The notes below the pieces were generated by a model, which worked only from the letters and a program-made list of their open reading frames with translations, did not search any database and was not told the origin of the DNA. 13,216 nucleotides of DNA from Sphingomonas sp. CCH9-E2 (GTDB taxonomy: Bacteria; Pseudomonadota; Alphaproteobacteria; Sphingomonadales; Sphingomonadaceae). Shown in pieces: positions 6,664-13,216 of this stretch. Position 1 is the first letter of the stretch. Every line of letters begins with the position of its first letter. The stretch lies in the NCBI RefSeq assembly GCF_001557215.1, contig NZ_LSJM01000413.1:1-13216 (forward strand), written 5' to 3'. Made by a program: the position numbers and the translations under genes.

Positions 6664-6960
6664 ATGACCTATCACGCCAAGATGATCGCGGGCGGCAAGA
6701 TCGTCGTCCCTGCCGAGGTGCGGCGCGCGCTCGGCGTGAAAGATGGCGATTCGATCGTGATCGAGCGCGATGAACGGGGCCAATTCATCCTCAAGACCTA
6801 CGCGCAGGTCGTGAAAGAGGTGCAGGCCAAGTTCAAAGCCATGGTCGGGCCATACGAAGGCAGCCTTGTCGATGAGTTCATCGCCGATAAGCGCCGCGAA
6901 GCCGAGGAAGAAGATCGGCGCACGCAGGAATGGCTCGCCGAGTATCACAAAACCAAATGA
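6664..6960 (+). CDS. VapB-type antitoxin, AbrB/MazE-like DNA-binding domain
   Basis: A 98-residue protein with an N-terminal swapped-hairpin AbrB/SpoVT domain (about residues 3-45; core GGKIVVPAEVRRALGVKDGD), as found in VapB and MazE antitoxins. The charged C-terminal part (about 65-98, rich in Glu, Arg and Lys) is the usual place where the antitoxin wraps its toxin. It is expected to neutralise the PIN-domain toxin encoded next and to repress its own operon as a complex. The ATG is chosen because AAAGGA lies six bases upstream; a GTG eight codons earlier lacks such a site. The stop overlaps the toxin start as ATGA, giving coupled translation. The pair looks slightly less GC-rich than its neighbours by eye, which would fit acquisition, but this was not calculated. 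Confidence 0.88.
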   Translation: MTYHAKMIAGGKIVVPAEVRRALGVKDGDSIVIERDERGQFILKTYAQVVKEVQAKFKAMVGPYEGSLVDEFIADKRREAEEEDRRTQEWLAEYHKTK

Positions 6961-7337
6961 GCTGCGTTCTAGATGCGTCCGCGATCATCGCGCTTGCCTT
7001 GGGTGAGCGCGGCGGCGGGGTGGTGGCAGCATTGGCGAAGGGGGCGCTGATGTCCGCAGTCAACATGAGCGAATTCCTTCAGCGCATGGCCGACAGGAAT
7101 GTGCCGCATGACGATGCAGCCGAACAGCTTGCGCGCTTTGAGATCGATATCGTCGCGTTTCAGCATCACCACGCCATTCAGGCCGCCGCGTACCGTCCGC
7201 TGACCCGACATCTGGGCCTCTCGCTGGGCGATCGCGCGTGCCTAGCGCTGGCGCGTGAGCGTCAATCAACCATTCTTACCGCCGACCGCCGCATGGCCGA
7301 GGCCAATGTTGGTCTCGACATCCGTATGATCCGCTGA
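6957..7337 (+). CDS. VapC-type PIN-domain ribonuclease toxin
   Basis: A 126-residue PIN-domain protein, almost exactly the usual VapC size. The magnesium-binding acidic residues are in place: Asp6 (VLDAS), Glu39 (NMSEF), Asp92 (LGDRACLALA) and Asp110 (LTADRRM). VapC toxins cut specific tRNAs or rRNA and stop translation unless bound by VapB; the target here cannot be read from sequence. All four catalytic acids are intact, so the toxin is probably active. The ATG overlaps the antitoxin TGA by four bases; a start nine codons upstream in the same frame would run inside vapB and is unlikely. The downstream transporter gene begins 38 bases later and appears to have its own promoter. Confidence 0.92.
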   Translation: MSCVLDASAIIALALGERGGGVVAALAKGALMSAVNMSEFLQRMADRNVPHDDAAEQLARFEIDIVAFQHHHAIQAAAYRPLTRHLGLSLGDRACLALARERQSTILTADRRMAEANVGLDIRMIR

Positions 7338-7361
7338 CCCTCGCCTTCCCGCGCCCGGCGC

Positions 7362-7369
7362 GCTAGGCG
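7362..7369 (+). promoter_or_regulatory. Candidate -10 box (GCTAGGCG) for the transporter operon
   Basis: GCTAGGCG ends six bases before the ATG at 7376, the same spacing as at 3125 and close to that at 4376 (minus strand) and 11695. Transcription would then start at the A of the ATG. The overlapping AGGCGG could instead be a Shine-Dalgarno on a longer transcript. The upstream bases give no clear -35. Confidence 0.35.
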
Positions 7370-7375
7370 GCGGCG

Positions 7376-8275
7376 ATGTCGCGCCCCGCCTCCCCCCTCA
7401 TCGCCTTTGCCGCTGCGTCGCTCGGCATCGCCATTTTCTCGTCGATGGATGCGGTGATGAAGGGGCTGGTGCTGGCGCTGGGGGCCTATAACGCGCTGAC
7501 CTGGCGGACGATGGCGGGGATTGTGGCGAGCGGCGTCCCCTATGCGCTGTCGCGACCCAGGCGACCGAGCCGGGAGGCGATGCGGCTGCACCTCATCCGC
7601 GCGGCGGTGTCGGCGGTGATGGCGTTCCTGTTCTTCTGGGGGCTGGGCCGGGTGCCGATGGCGCAGGCGATCGCGCTTGCGTTTATCGCGCCGATCATCG
7701 CGCTGTTCCTGGCGGCGTGGCTGCTGAAAGAGCGGATCACGCGCGTCACCATTATCGCTACCGCGCTTGCCTTTGCCGGGGTCGTGCTGATCCTGTTCGG
7801 ACAGGCACAGGCGCAATTGGGGCGCGAGGCGTTCTGGGGCGCGATCGCGATCCTCGCGTCCGCGGTCGCCTATGCCTGGAACATCATCCTGATGCGGCAA
7901 CAGTCGCTGGTCGCGGGACCGATGGAGGTCGCCTTCTACCAGTCACTGTTTATTTCCATCGCGTTCCTGTTTGTCGCGCCATGGTTGTTGAAGCTCCCCG
8001 CGGTTGAGCATGTTCCAGCGCTGGCGCTAGCGGCGGTGCTGGCGACGATGTCGCTGTTCCTGCTGAGCTGGGCCTATGCCCGGGCCGAGGCCAATTATCT
8101 TGCGCCGACCGAATATACCGGTTTTTTGTGGGCGACCCTATGGGGTTGGGTGGTGTTCGGCGAGCGCGTGTCGCTGTTCACCGTGGCCGGGGCGGCGTTG
8201 ATCGTCGGCGGCTGCATCATCGCGGCGCGGCGGCGCGACCATGCGCCGGTCGCCGATACGGAGGCACAGATTTGA
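7376..8275 (+). CDS. EamA-domain drug/metabolite (DMT) superfamily transporter
   Basis: A 299-residue integral membrane protein with about ten hydrophobic segments arranged as two EamA repeats, typical length for the DMT superfamily. The first repeat begins with the characteristic SMDAVMKGLVLALGAYNALTWR stretch split over segments one and two. The second repeat runs from about residue 155 and ends in a hydrophobic helix followed by an Arg-rich cytoplasmic tail (AARRRDH). Members export amino acids, nucleobases or other metabolites; the substrate cannot be predicted. AGGCGG lies just before the ATG. The TGA overlaps the TTG start of the acetyltransferase by TTGA, so the two are probably translated together and could handle related amine compounds; that link is only inferred. 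Confidence 0.9.
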   Translation: MSRPASPLIAFAAASLGIAIFSSMDAVMKGLVLALGAYNALTWRTMAGIVASGVPYALSRPRRPSREAMRLHLIRAAVSAVMAFLFFWGLGRVPMAQAIALAFIAPIIALFLAAWLLKERITRVTIIATALAFAGVVLILFGQAQAQLGREAFWGAIAILASAVAYAWNIILMRQQSLVAGPMEVAFYQSLFISIAFLFVAPWLLKLPAVEHVPALALAAVLATMSLFLLSWAYARAEANYLAPTEYTGFLWATLWGWVVFGERVSLFTVAGAALIVGGCIIAARRRDHAPVADTEAQI

Positions 8276-8751
8276 TCACGATCCGTCAGGCCGAGGCGCC
8301 GGATTTCGAGCTGGTCGCTGCGTTCATCCGCAAGCTCGCCGAATATGAGAAGCTCGCCCATGAAGTGCGCTTCGACGACGCGACGCTCCACCGTCATCTG
8401 TTCGGGCAGCGCCCGGCGGCCGAGGTACTGATCGGCGAGGTCGACGGTGCGCCCGCCGGGTTTGCGCTGTATTTCCAGACCTTTTCGACCTTCGAGGGCA
8501 AGCCCGGCATCTGGCTGGAAGATCTGTTCGTCGAGCCGGATGCGCGCGGCGTGGGGCTGGGCCGGGCGCTGCTGTCGCGGCTGGCGGCGATGGTCATCGA
8601 GCGCGGCGGGGCACGGCTGGAGTGGAACGTGCTCGACTGGAACGAGCTGGGCAAGGGCTTTTACCGGACCATCGGTGCGGCGCATGTCGATGGGTGGGAA
8701 CGCTGGCGGATCCAGGACGACGCGCTGGCGGCGCTGGCCCATGGCGTTTGA
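8272..8751 (+). CDS. GNAT N-acetyltransferase, spermidine/spermine acetyltransferase-like
   Basis: A 159-residue single-domain GNAT enzyme resembling eukaryotic SSAT and bacterial diamine acetyltransferases: IRQA at the N-terminus, a FIRKLAEYEKL helix (18-28), WLEDLFVEPDARG (81-93), the acetyl-CoA loop Arg92-Gly-Val-Gly-Leu-Gly97, and EWNVLDWNELGKGFYRTIGA (117-136). Tyr131 matches the position of the usual general acid. Likely substrates are small amines such as polyamines, lysine analogues or thialysine, with acetyl-CoA as donor. The start is TTG at 8272: it overlaps the transporter stop as TTGA, has GGAGG seven bases upstream, and begins the family's conserved N-terminus. Longer in-frame starts lie within the transporter gene and lack support. 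It overlaps the next gene by 11 bases. Confidence 0.9.
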   Translation: MITIRQAEAPDFELVAAFIRKLAEYEKLAHEVRFDDATLHRHLFGQRPAAEVLIGEVDGAPAGFALYFQTFSTFEGKPGIWLEDLFVEPDARGVGLGRALLSRLAAMVIERGGARLEWNVLDWNELGKGFYRTIGAAHVDGWERWRIQDDALAALAHGV

Positions 8752-9091
8752 CGCGGGCCTGATCGACTGGGCCAAGGAGGCGCTGGAGCCGCTCGGCACC
8801 ATCACCCACCGCCCGATGATGGGTGCGGCCGTCCTCTATTGCGACGGCCGCGTCTTCGCCGTGGTCGATGAGGAAGCGATCTACTTCAAGAACGACAAGG
8901 TCAGCGCGGCCTTGTGGGACGAAGCTGGATGCCCGCCCTTTACCTTCACCGGAAAGGATGGCGAGACGGTGTCGATGAACTATCGCCGCGCGCCGGACGA
9001 CGTCTATGACGACGCCGAGGCGATGCAGCGTTGGGCGGCGCTGGCCCTGGAAGCGAGCCAGCGCGCACCCGTCAAACGCAAGCGCCGTTAG
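8741..9091 (+). CDS. TfoX/Sxy N-terminal domain protein
   Basis: A 116-residue cytoplasmic protein made up of the TfoX N-terminal domain alone. Recognisable parts are HRPMMGAAVLYCDGRVFAVV (29-48), the YFKND strand, the PFTFTGKDG turn and a C-terminal helix (DDAEAMQRWAALALEA), ending in a basic tail. In gammaproteobacteria full-length TfoX/Sxy works with CRP to induce competence; single-domain proteins such as this are common in alphaproteobacteria, and their role is not established, so a competence function should not be assumed. The ATG lies inside the end of the acetyltransferase gene. It ends tail to tail with the pyrophosphatase gene, sharing the four bases TTAG. Confidence 0.85.
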   Translation: MAFDAGLIDWAKEALEPLGTITHRPMMGAAVLYCDGRVFAVVDEEAIYFKNDKVSAALWDEAGCPPFTFTGKDGETVSMNYRRAPDDVYDDAEAMQRWAALALEASQRAPVKRKRR

Positions 9092-9639
9092 GCCGCCGCA
9101 GCCGCCGCCTTGGCCTGCTTGGCCGCTTCGATCGCCTCGACCACGATCCGCTTGGCTTCCTCGGCATCGCCCCACTGGCCGATGCGGACCCATTTTTCGG
9201 ACTCCAAGTCCTTATAGTGTTTGAAGAAATGCTCGATCTGCTGAAGCACGATCGAGGGCAGGTCCTGCCGCTCGCCCACGTCCGAATAATAGGGGAAGGT
9301 GGTGTCCACGGGGACGCAGATCAGCTTTTCGTCGCCGCCGGCTTCGTCTTCCAGCTTGAGCACGCCGATCGGGCGCGCACGCACGACGCAGCCCGGGATG
9401 AAGGGCGAGCGCGAGATCACCAGCGCGTCGAGCGGATCGCCATCGGGCGACAGCGTGTGCGGCACGAAGCCGTAATTCGCCGGGTAGCGCATCGGGGTGT
9501 GCAGGATGCGGTCGACGAACAGCGCGCCCGATTCCTTGTCGAACTCATACTTCACCGGTTCACCGCCGGTCGGCACTTCGATGATGACGTTGAGGCTGTG
9601 CGGCGCGTCGTCGCCGACAGAGATTTTGTCGATACGCAT
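9088..9639 (-). CDS. ppa: Inorganic pyrophosphatase, family I
   Basis: A 183-residue soluble pyrophosphatase that hydrolyses pyrophosphate to two phosphates and so drives biosynthetic reactions. The family I signature DGDPLD gives the metal ligands Asp66, Asp68 and Asp71, one residue on from E. coli Asp65, 67 and 70. Other active-site stretches are YEFDKESG (31-38), RYPANYGFVP (51-60) and the PVDTTFPYYSD region. Length is slightly above the E. coli enzyme because of an alanine-rich C-terminal tail, which crosses the end of the TfoX gene on the other strand. The start has AAGGA six bases upstream. It lies 41 bases after the M61 peptidase on the same strand and could share its transcript. Confidence 0.97.
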   Translation of the reverse strand: MRIDKISVGDDAPHSLNVIIEVPTGGEPVKYEFDKESGALFVDRILHTPMRYPANYGFVPHTLSPDGDPLDALVISRSPFIPGCVVRARPIGVLKLEDEAGGDEKLICVPVDTTFPYYSDVGERQDLPSIVLQQIEHFFKHYKDLESEKWVRIGQWGDAEEAKRIVVEAIEAAKQAKAAAAAA

Positions 9640-9680
9640 GGTTGATCCTTGTTATCTGGTCGGCCGATGCCTTGCCCGCG

Positions 9681-11585
9681 TCAACGGGCCTGCAACAACC
9701 TGTCCAGGCCACCCTCTCCGGTGCCGATTTTTTCGAGGCGCGGATAGCGCAGGCCGCCGCTATAGTCGATGGCCGTTTCGCGGTAGCGCGTGCCGCTTTT
9801 CACGAGCAACTTGATCGGGGCCTTGCTGGTCTTGGCCTCGACGATCGCGGCCTTCAACCGGTCATCGCTATATTCCCGGCCCGCGACCGCGACGATCGTG
9901 TCGCCAAGGTCGAGCCCGGCATTGAACGCAGGCGAGTCCCATGTGACGCTGCCGATCGCCCCGCCCTTGCCCACGGCAAGGCCCAAGGAGTAGCTGAAAT
10001 CGGCGCGGCTCGCGCGCTTTTCCGCATTCTTGAACGCTGCGGTCGGCTCGTCGGTGTAGATCAGGCGGTAGCCATTTTCGGTGAAGCCGGCGAGCGGCGC
10101 CTTGGGCGCGACATCATAGACGCGCGCCTTCAGGAACCCGGCCCAGTCATAGGGCTGGATCCCGTTCAGCGTCGCCGCGACCTCGGCGAGGTCATAGGTC
10201 AGCACGCCCCAGTCGCCGTCGCGCATCCCGAAAAAGGCGCGCGCGAAATCGTCCATCGACTTCTTGCCGCGTGACAGCTCACGCAGCTTGGCGTCGGCCT
10301 CCAGCCAGATCAGCAGGCCTTCATTGTAATAATCCTCCGACCGCTGCCAGCTGACCCAGCCCTTCGGACGGCGCGCGGAGATGATCGGATCGTTGGTGGT
10401 GTCGACCAGCGGACGCCATTGGCGGGCCGGGCGGTTGTCGAGGCTGGCGGCGATGTTGGCGAGCATGTCGAGCGTGTCCTGCTTGCTCACGATGCCGGAG
10501 CGCGCCTGGAGGACATAGCCCCAGAATTGCGTCTGCCCCTCATAAACCCACAACAAGGAGTCGCGCATCGGGGTGCGGAAATCGGGGGTCCAGCTGTCGT
10601 TGCCGCGGCGGAACTTGCCGTTCCAGCTGTGCACGAATTCGTGCGGGAGCAGATTGCGCGAGCCCGGACCCTCGCTCCACTTGGTGAAATAGCCGGGGCC
10701 GACGCCGTTCTCGGAACTGCGGTGATGCTCCAGGCCGATGCCGCCCATCTCGTCGCTGATCGCGAGCAGGAACTCATATTGGTCGTAATGCTGCGCGCCG
10801 AACAGCTTCACCGACTGTTCGACCAGCTTCTTGTGCGCCTCGATCTGCTCGGGCTTGGCGTCCAGTTCCTCCGGCTCGTCGGCGAAGACGTTGAGGTCGA
10901 CCCGGTCCGACAGCTTAAACTCGCGATAGTTGCGCCCGGCGAACACCGGCGAGTCGATCAGCGTTTCATAGTCGGTGATTTCGTAGACATAGGAGTCGCC
11001 CACCTTTTTGGCGGGCAGGCCCGACACCGCGGTCCAGCCCTTGGGGTAGGTCACGGTCGCCGACACCGGGATGCGGCGCGTGAAATAGCCGGCGGGATAG
11101 AGGCTGACCTGTTCGAATTGCAGGTTCAGCATGGTCGGCGCGATCGACACGCGGCCCTGATCGCGGTCGGTGGCACCGACGAACTGGAATTCGATATCGA
11201 GCTGCTTCGCGCCCGCTGGAACGTCGACATGGAACGCCCAGACGTCGACCGTGTCACGAGTCCAGGCCACCGCCTTGCCATTGGCGCTGATCTTGAGGCC
11301 CGCCAGCTTCTCGATCTCGCCGCGCGCGGCGTGCTTGCCGGGCAGCCAGGCGGGCATCATCAGCACCATGGGACCGGCGTCGGCAACCGGGATCACCTGC
11401 TTCACGCGATAGATCGCCTGCTGAACGTCGGTCGCATCCACCGTGACCGTCATCGTGCCGGGATAGGCGACATCCTTGGCGACCGGGAGGCGGTTGTCGA
11501 ACGGCAGCGGCTGGGGGGTGCTGTTCTGGGCGGTGGCAGCGGAAGTGGCGAGCAACAGGACGGTGAGCGCAACGGCGCGACGCAT
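9681..11585 (-). CDS. Periplasmic M61-family metallopeptidase with PDZ domain (glycyl aminopeptidase type)
   Basis: A 634-residue secreted zinc aminopeptidase. An N-terminal signal peptide (MRRAVALTVLLLATSAATAQN) directs export. A beta-sandwich region (about 25-260) precedes the thermolysin-like catalytic domain, where His315-Glu-Phe-Val-His319 and Glu349 (VYEGQTQF) form the HExxH...E zinc site. A PDZ domain lies near 535-600, including SLGLAVGKGG, SPAFNAGLDLGDTIVAVAG. The MEROPS family M61 was founded on a Sphingomonas glycyl aminopeptidase that prefers N-terminal Gly or Ala; similar specificity is likely but not shown. AAAGG lies seven bases before the ATG. The gene is divergent from the methyltransferase-like gene across 124 bases and precedes ppa. 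Confidence 0.95.
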   Translation of the reverse strand: MRRAVALTVLLLATSAATAQNSTPQPLPFDNRLPVAKDVAYPGTMTVTVDATDVQQAIYRVKQVIPVADAGPMVLMMPAWLPGKHAARGEIEKLAGLKISANGKAVAWTRDTVDVWAFHVDVPAGAKQLDIEFQFVGATDRDQGRVSIAPTMLNLQFEQVSLYPAGYFTRRIPVSATVTYPKGWTAVSGLPAKKVGDSYVYEITDYETLIDSPVFAGRNYREFKLSDRVDLNVFADEPEELDAKPEQIEAHKKLVEQSVKLFGAQHYDQYEFLLAISDEMGGIGLEHHRSSENGVGPGYFTKWSEGPGSRNLLPHEFVHSWNGKFRRGNDSWTPDFRTPMRDSLLWVYEGQTQFWGYVLQARSGIVSKQDTLDMLANIAASLDNRPARQWRPLVDTTNDPIISARRPKGWVSWQRSEDYYNEGLLIWLEADAKLRELSRGKKSMDDFARAFFGMRDGDWGVLTYDLAEVAATLNGIQPYDWAGFLKARVYDVAPKAPLAGFTENGYRLIYTDEPTAAFKNAEKRASRADFSYSLGLAVGKGGAIGSVTWDSPAFNAGLDLGDTIVAVAGREYSDDRLKAAIVEAKTSKAPIKLLVKSGTRYRETAIDYSGGLRYPRLEKIGTGEGGLDRLLQAR

Positions 11586-11677
11586 GAACGAACCTTTCGG
11601 GAGGGGTCGGGTTATTTTGTTACCCTAATCAGTCTGGGGCGGGGAGGTAAAGCCTTGGCGCAAACAGGCTTCACGGC

Positions 11678-11702
11678 TTGCTTACCATTTTCGCGCTAGA
11701 CG
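11678..11702 (+). promoter_or_regulatory. Candidate promoter for the methyltransferase-like gene
   Basis: TTGCTTA (11678-11684), a 10-base spacer and GCTAGACG (11695-11702) fit the Caulobacter housekeeping pattern. The predicted transcription start is at the ATG (11710), and no Shine-Dalgarno is visible before that ATG, so the mRNA is probably leaderless. The rest of the 124-bp divergent gap holds an AT-rich patch at 11611-11630 that may belong to the peptidase promoter on the other strand; no clear boxes could be assigned there. Confidence 0.5.
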
Positions 11703-11709
11703 ATGCACC

Positions 11710-13020
11710 ATGTATCACGACCCCGCCCTTGCCCGCAGCGTCAAGGCCGATCCGCGGCCCAAATCCGCCGTCAGCACCGGATGCGGCCTGGCCGGCCTGG
11801 TCGGGATGGCGATCTGGCTGACCGTCGCGCGGACCTATGGCCTCGACGGTCCCTTCGCGGCGTTGGTCAACCTCGCGGCGGGTGGCATCCCGATGGTGTT
11901 GTGGGCGGTGTTCGTCGACAAGGTGCACCGCAATCCGACGACCGGGGTCAAGTGGAGCGATCCGCGCCCGCTCAAGGAAACGCTCGACATTTCAATCACC
12001 AAGCTCGCCGGGCTGTGGCTGACCTGGGGCGGGATCGCGGGCATCTATGCCGTGTGCCGTTTCTACTGGGAGGGCAATTTCGCCTTTGCCATGTGGTGTT
12101 TCCAGATGGCCGCGCCCGCATTGTTCATCCTGTCGATCCCCTATGTGCTGTGGATCGACCGCCACCTCGAAAAGCCCAAGGACGGCGCCTTCATGCTGGG
12201 CGCGTGGCTGATCGGGTCGAAGGAGCCGGTGGACGAGGCCGCGATCCACAATCATTTGCGCAGCTGGGCGGTGAAGGCGTTCTTCCTCGCCTTCATGCTC
12301 GCGATTGTTCCGCCGGGGTTTGGGGCGTTCGTGCGTGCGGACGCGAGCGGCATCCTGACCAACCCGATCGCACTCGCCAACTGGCTGATCACCGGCATGT
12401 TCATGCTCGACGTGGCGTTTGCGACGGTCGGCTATATCCTCACCTTCCGCCCGCTCGACAGCCATATCCGCACCGCCAATCCCTATGCGGGGGCGTGGGC
12501 GGTGGCGCTGATCTGCTACCCGCCGTTCATCCTGATGGGCAATGGCGGGCCGCTCGACTATCATCCCGGCACGTCGGACTGGACGCACTGGCTGGCGGGG
12601 CATGATGTGCTGTTGTGGATCGTCGGTGCGGTGCTGGTGGCGCTGACCGCGATCTATGCCTGGGCGACGATGGCGTTCGGGTTCCGCTTCTCCAACCTCA
12701 CGCATCGCGGGATCATCACGCATGGTCCCTATGCCTGGACGCGGCACCCGGCCTATCTGTCGAAGAACCTGTTCTGGTGGATCGCGACCTGCCCGTTGCT
12801 GGTCACGACGGGCAGCCTCGCCGACGCGGCGCGCGCGAGCCTGCTGCTTGGGCTCGTCAGCCTGATCTATTATGTCCGCGCCAAGACCGAGGAAAAGCAT
12901 CTCGGCGAAGACCCCGACTACCGGGCCTATAGCGAATGGATGGAGCGGAATGCGCCGATCCCGCGGTTCTTTGCGTGGGTGATGGGAAAAAAGCCCGCTT
13001 CGACCGCAACGGAACTATAA
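11710..13020 (+). CDS. Multi-pass membrane protein with C-terminal isoprenylcysteine methyltransferase-like (ICMT/PEMT) domain
   Basis: A 436-residue inner-membrane protein with roughly ten hydrophobic segments. The C-terminal part carries the ICMT/phospholipid-methyltransferase signature: GIITHGPYAWTRHPAY (334-349, with the RHPxY motif at Arg345-Tyr349), then RAKTEEKHLG (390-399) with Glu394 and Glu395, followed by a DPDYRAY segment. This fold binds S-adenosylmethionine in the membrane. Bacteria lack the prenylated CAAX proteins of eukaryotic ICMT, so the methyl acceptor is unknown; a lipid or other hydrophobic thiol or amine is possible. Bacterial single-domain members are usually 150-220 residues, so about 250 N-terminal residues form an extra membrane region I do not recognise. 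An overlapping ATG at 11703 is in another frame. The ATG lacks a Shine-Dalgarno. Confidence 0.8.
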   Translation: MYHDPALARSVKADPRPKSAVSTGCGLAGLVGMAIWLTVARTYGLDGPFAALVNLAAGGIPMVLWAVFVDKVHRNPTTGVKWSDPRPLKETLDISITKLAGLWLTWGGIAGIYAVCRFYWEGNFAFAMWCFQMAAPALFILSIPYVLWIDRHLEKPKDGAFMLGAWLIGSKEPVDEAAIHNHLRSWAVKAFFLAFMLAIVPPGFGAFVRADASGILTNPIALANWLITGMFMLDVAFATVGYILTFRPLDSHIRTANPYAGAWAVALICYPPFILMGNGGPLDYHPGTSDWTHWLAGHDVLLWIVGAVLVALTAIYAWATMAFGFRFSNLTHRGIITHGPYAWTRHPAYLSKNLFWWIATCPLLVTTGSLADAARASLLLGLVSLIYYVRAKTEEKHLGEDPDYRAYSEWMERNAPIPRFFAWVMGKKPASTATEL

Positions 13021-13025
13021 AGCTC

Positions 13026-13130
13026 GTCACCCGGCCCTGTGCCGGGGTCCACTCATCCTCCCGCGCGCCGCTCAGAGCCGCTTGCTTCGCGCTGGCCTCC
13101 CGGTGGACCCCGGAACACGTCCGGGGTGAC
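13026..13130. repeat. Paired inverted repeat, family B (BIME-like)
   Basis: Two arms of about 27 bases (13026-13052 and 13103-13130) are imperfect inverted copies, sharing GTGGACCCCGG and a GGGTGAC end. Each arm can fold alone: CCCGGC/GCCGGG in the first, and ACCCCGGA/TCCGGGGT with loop ACACG in the second. The 50 bases between the arms encode nothing recognisable. The pair starts six bases after the methyltransferase-like stop codon and may protect or terminate its mRNA. Similar GTCACCCCGG...CCGGGGTCCAC elements are, from memory, widespread between alphaproteobacterial genes. Confidence 0.75.
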
Positions 13131-13161
13131 GGTTGGTCTGCGGGGCCGCCGACGGGCGATC

Positions 13162-13212
13162 AATCCTCCCCCGCAAGGGGGAGGTGGCGCCGAAGGCGAC
13201 GGAGGGGGAGGA
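13162..13212 (+). repeat. Palindromic intergenic repeat, family A, copy 2
   Basis: An inverted copy of the element at 5-55, identical over 51 bases except for one loop base. The main hairpin is CCTCCCCC (13165-13172), loop GCAA (a GNRA tetraloop), GGGGGAGG (13177-13184), followed by a small CGCC-GAA-GGCG stem and a purine-rich GGAGGGGGAGGA end. Nothing coding was seen between it and the family B pair. Confidence 0.8.
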
Positions 13213-13216
13213 AGCG

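Noticed and set aside
6664..7337. The toxin-antitoxin pair as the edge of a mobile island or a defence system
   Set aside because: No integrase, direct repeats or tRNA lie nearby, and the flanks are core genes.
7351..7361. GCGCC-C-GGCGC inverted repeat after vapC as a terminator
   Set aside because: The stem is only five base pairs with one central base, cannot form a loop, and has no T-run.
8741..9091. A competence regulator role for the TfoX-domain protein
   Set aside because: Only the N-terminal domain is present and no competence genes are nearby, so the function was left open.
11603..11625. GGGTTATTTTGTTACCC as an operator in the peptidase upstream region
   Set aside because: Only four outer base pairs are complementary, which is too weak to claim.

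Overview
The window reads as ordinary chromosomal DNA of a GC-rich alphaproteobacterium, most likely a sphingomonad (Sphingomonas or a close relative). The pointers are high GC in all genes, a periplasmic M61 glycyl-aminopeptidase-type protease (a family first described from Sphingomonas), GCTA-type -10 boxes like those of Caulobacter housekeeping promoters, and GC-rich palindromic intergenic repeats. No phage, insertion sequence, CRISPR array, tRNA or rRNA was seen. No stretch over 300 bases lacks a gene.

Left block (59-4368, minus strand). Read in the direction of transcription it holds two tandem OpgC/MdoC-like acyltransferase-3 membrane proteins, a secreted isoaspartyl peptidase/L-asparaginase, and a secreted S1/P1 nuclease. 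The second acyltransferase and the asparaginase overlap by ATGA. A hairpin terminator lies between the two acyltransferases. A 51-bp palindromic repeat follows the nuclease stop.

Central block (4420-9091, plus strand). A secreted DUF3089-type alpha/beta-hydrolase-like protein that lacks the nucleophile serine is followed by ispG (MEP isoprenoid pathway). Next come a VapB/VapC toxin-antitoxin pair whose ribosome binding site sits in the loop of a perfect inverted repeat, then a run of an EamA-type transporter, an SSAT-like GNAT acetyltransferase and a TfoX N-terminal-domain protein. Stop/start overlaps join vapB-vapC, transporter-GNAT and GNAT-TfoX.

Right block. Inorganic pyrophosphatase and the M61 peptidase are on the minus strand (9088-11585); pyrophosphatase ends tail to tail with TfoX, sharing four bases. 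A 124-bp divergent gap then leads to a 436-residue membrane protein with a C-terminal isoprenylcysteine-methyltransferase-like (ICMT/PEMT) domain (11710-13020). The last 196 bp hold a second repeat family arranged as an inverted pair, and an inverted, nearly identical copy of the repeat at the left edge.

No multi-gene novel system is obvious. The points most worth a second look are the serine-less DUF3089 protein, a recurring GCTA box 14-15 nt before four start codons that suggests leaderless transcripts, the vapB leader hairpin, the unequal tandem acyltransferases with a terminator between them, and the repeat elements.
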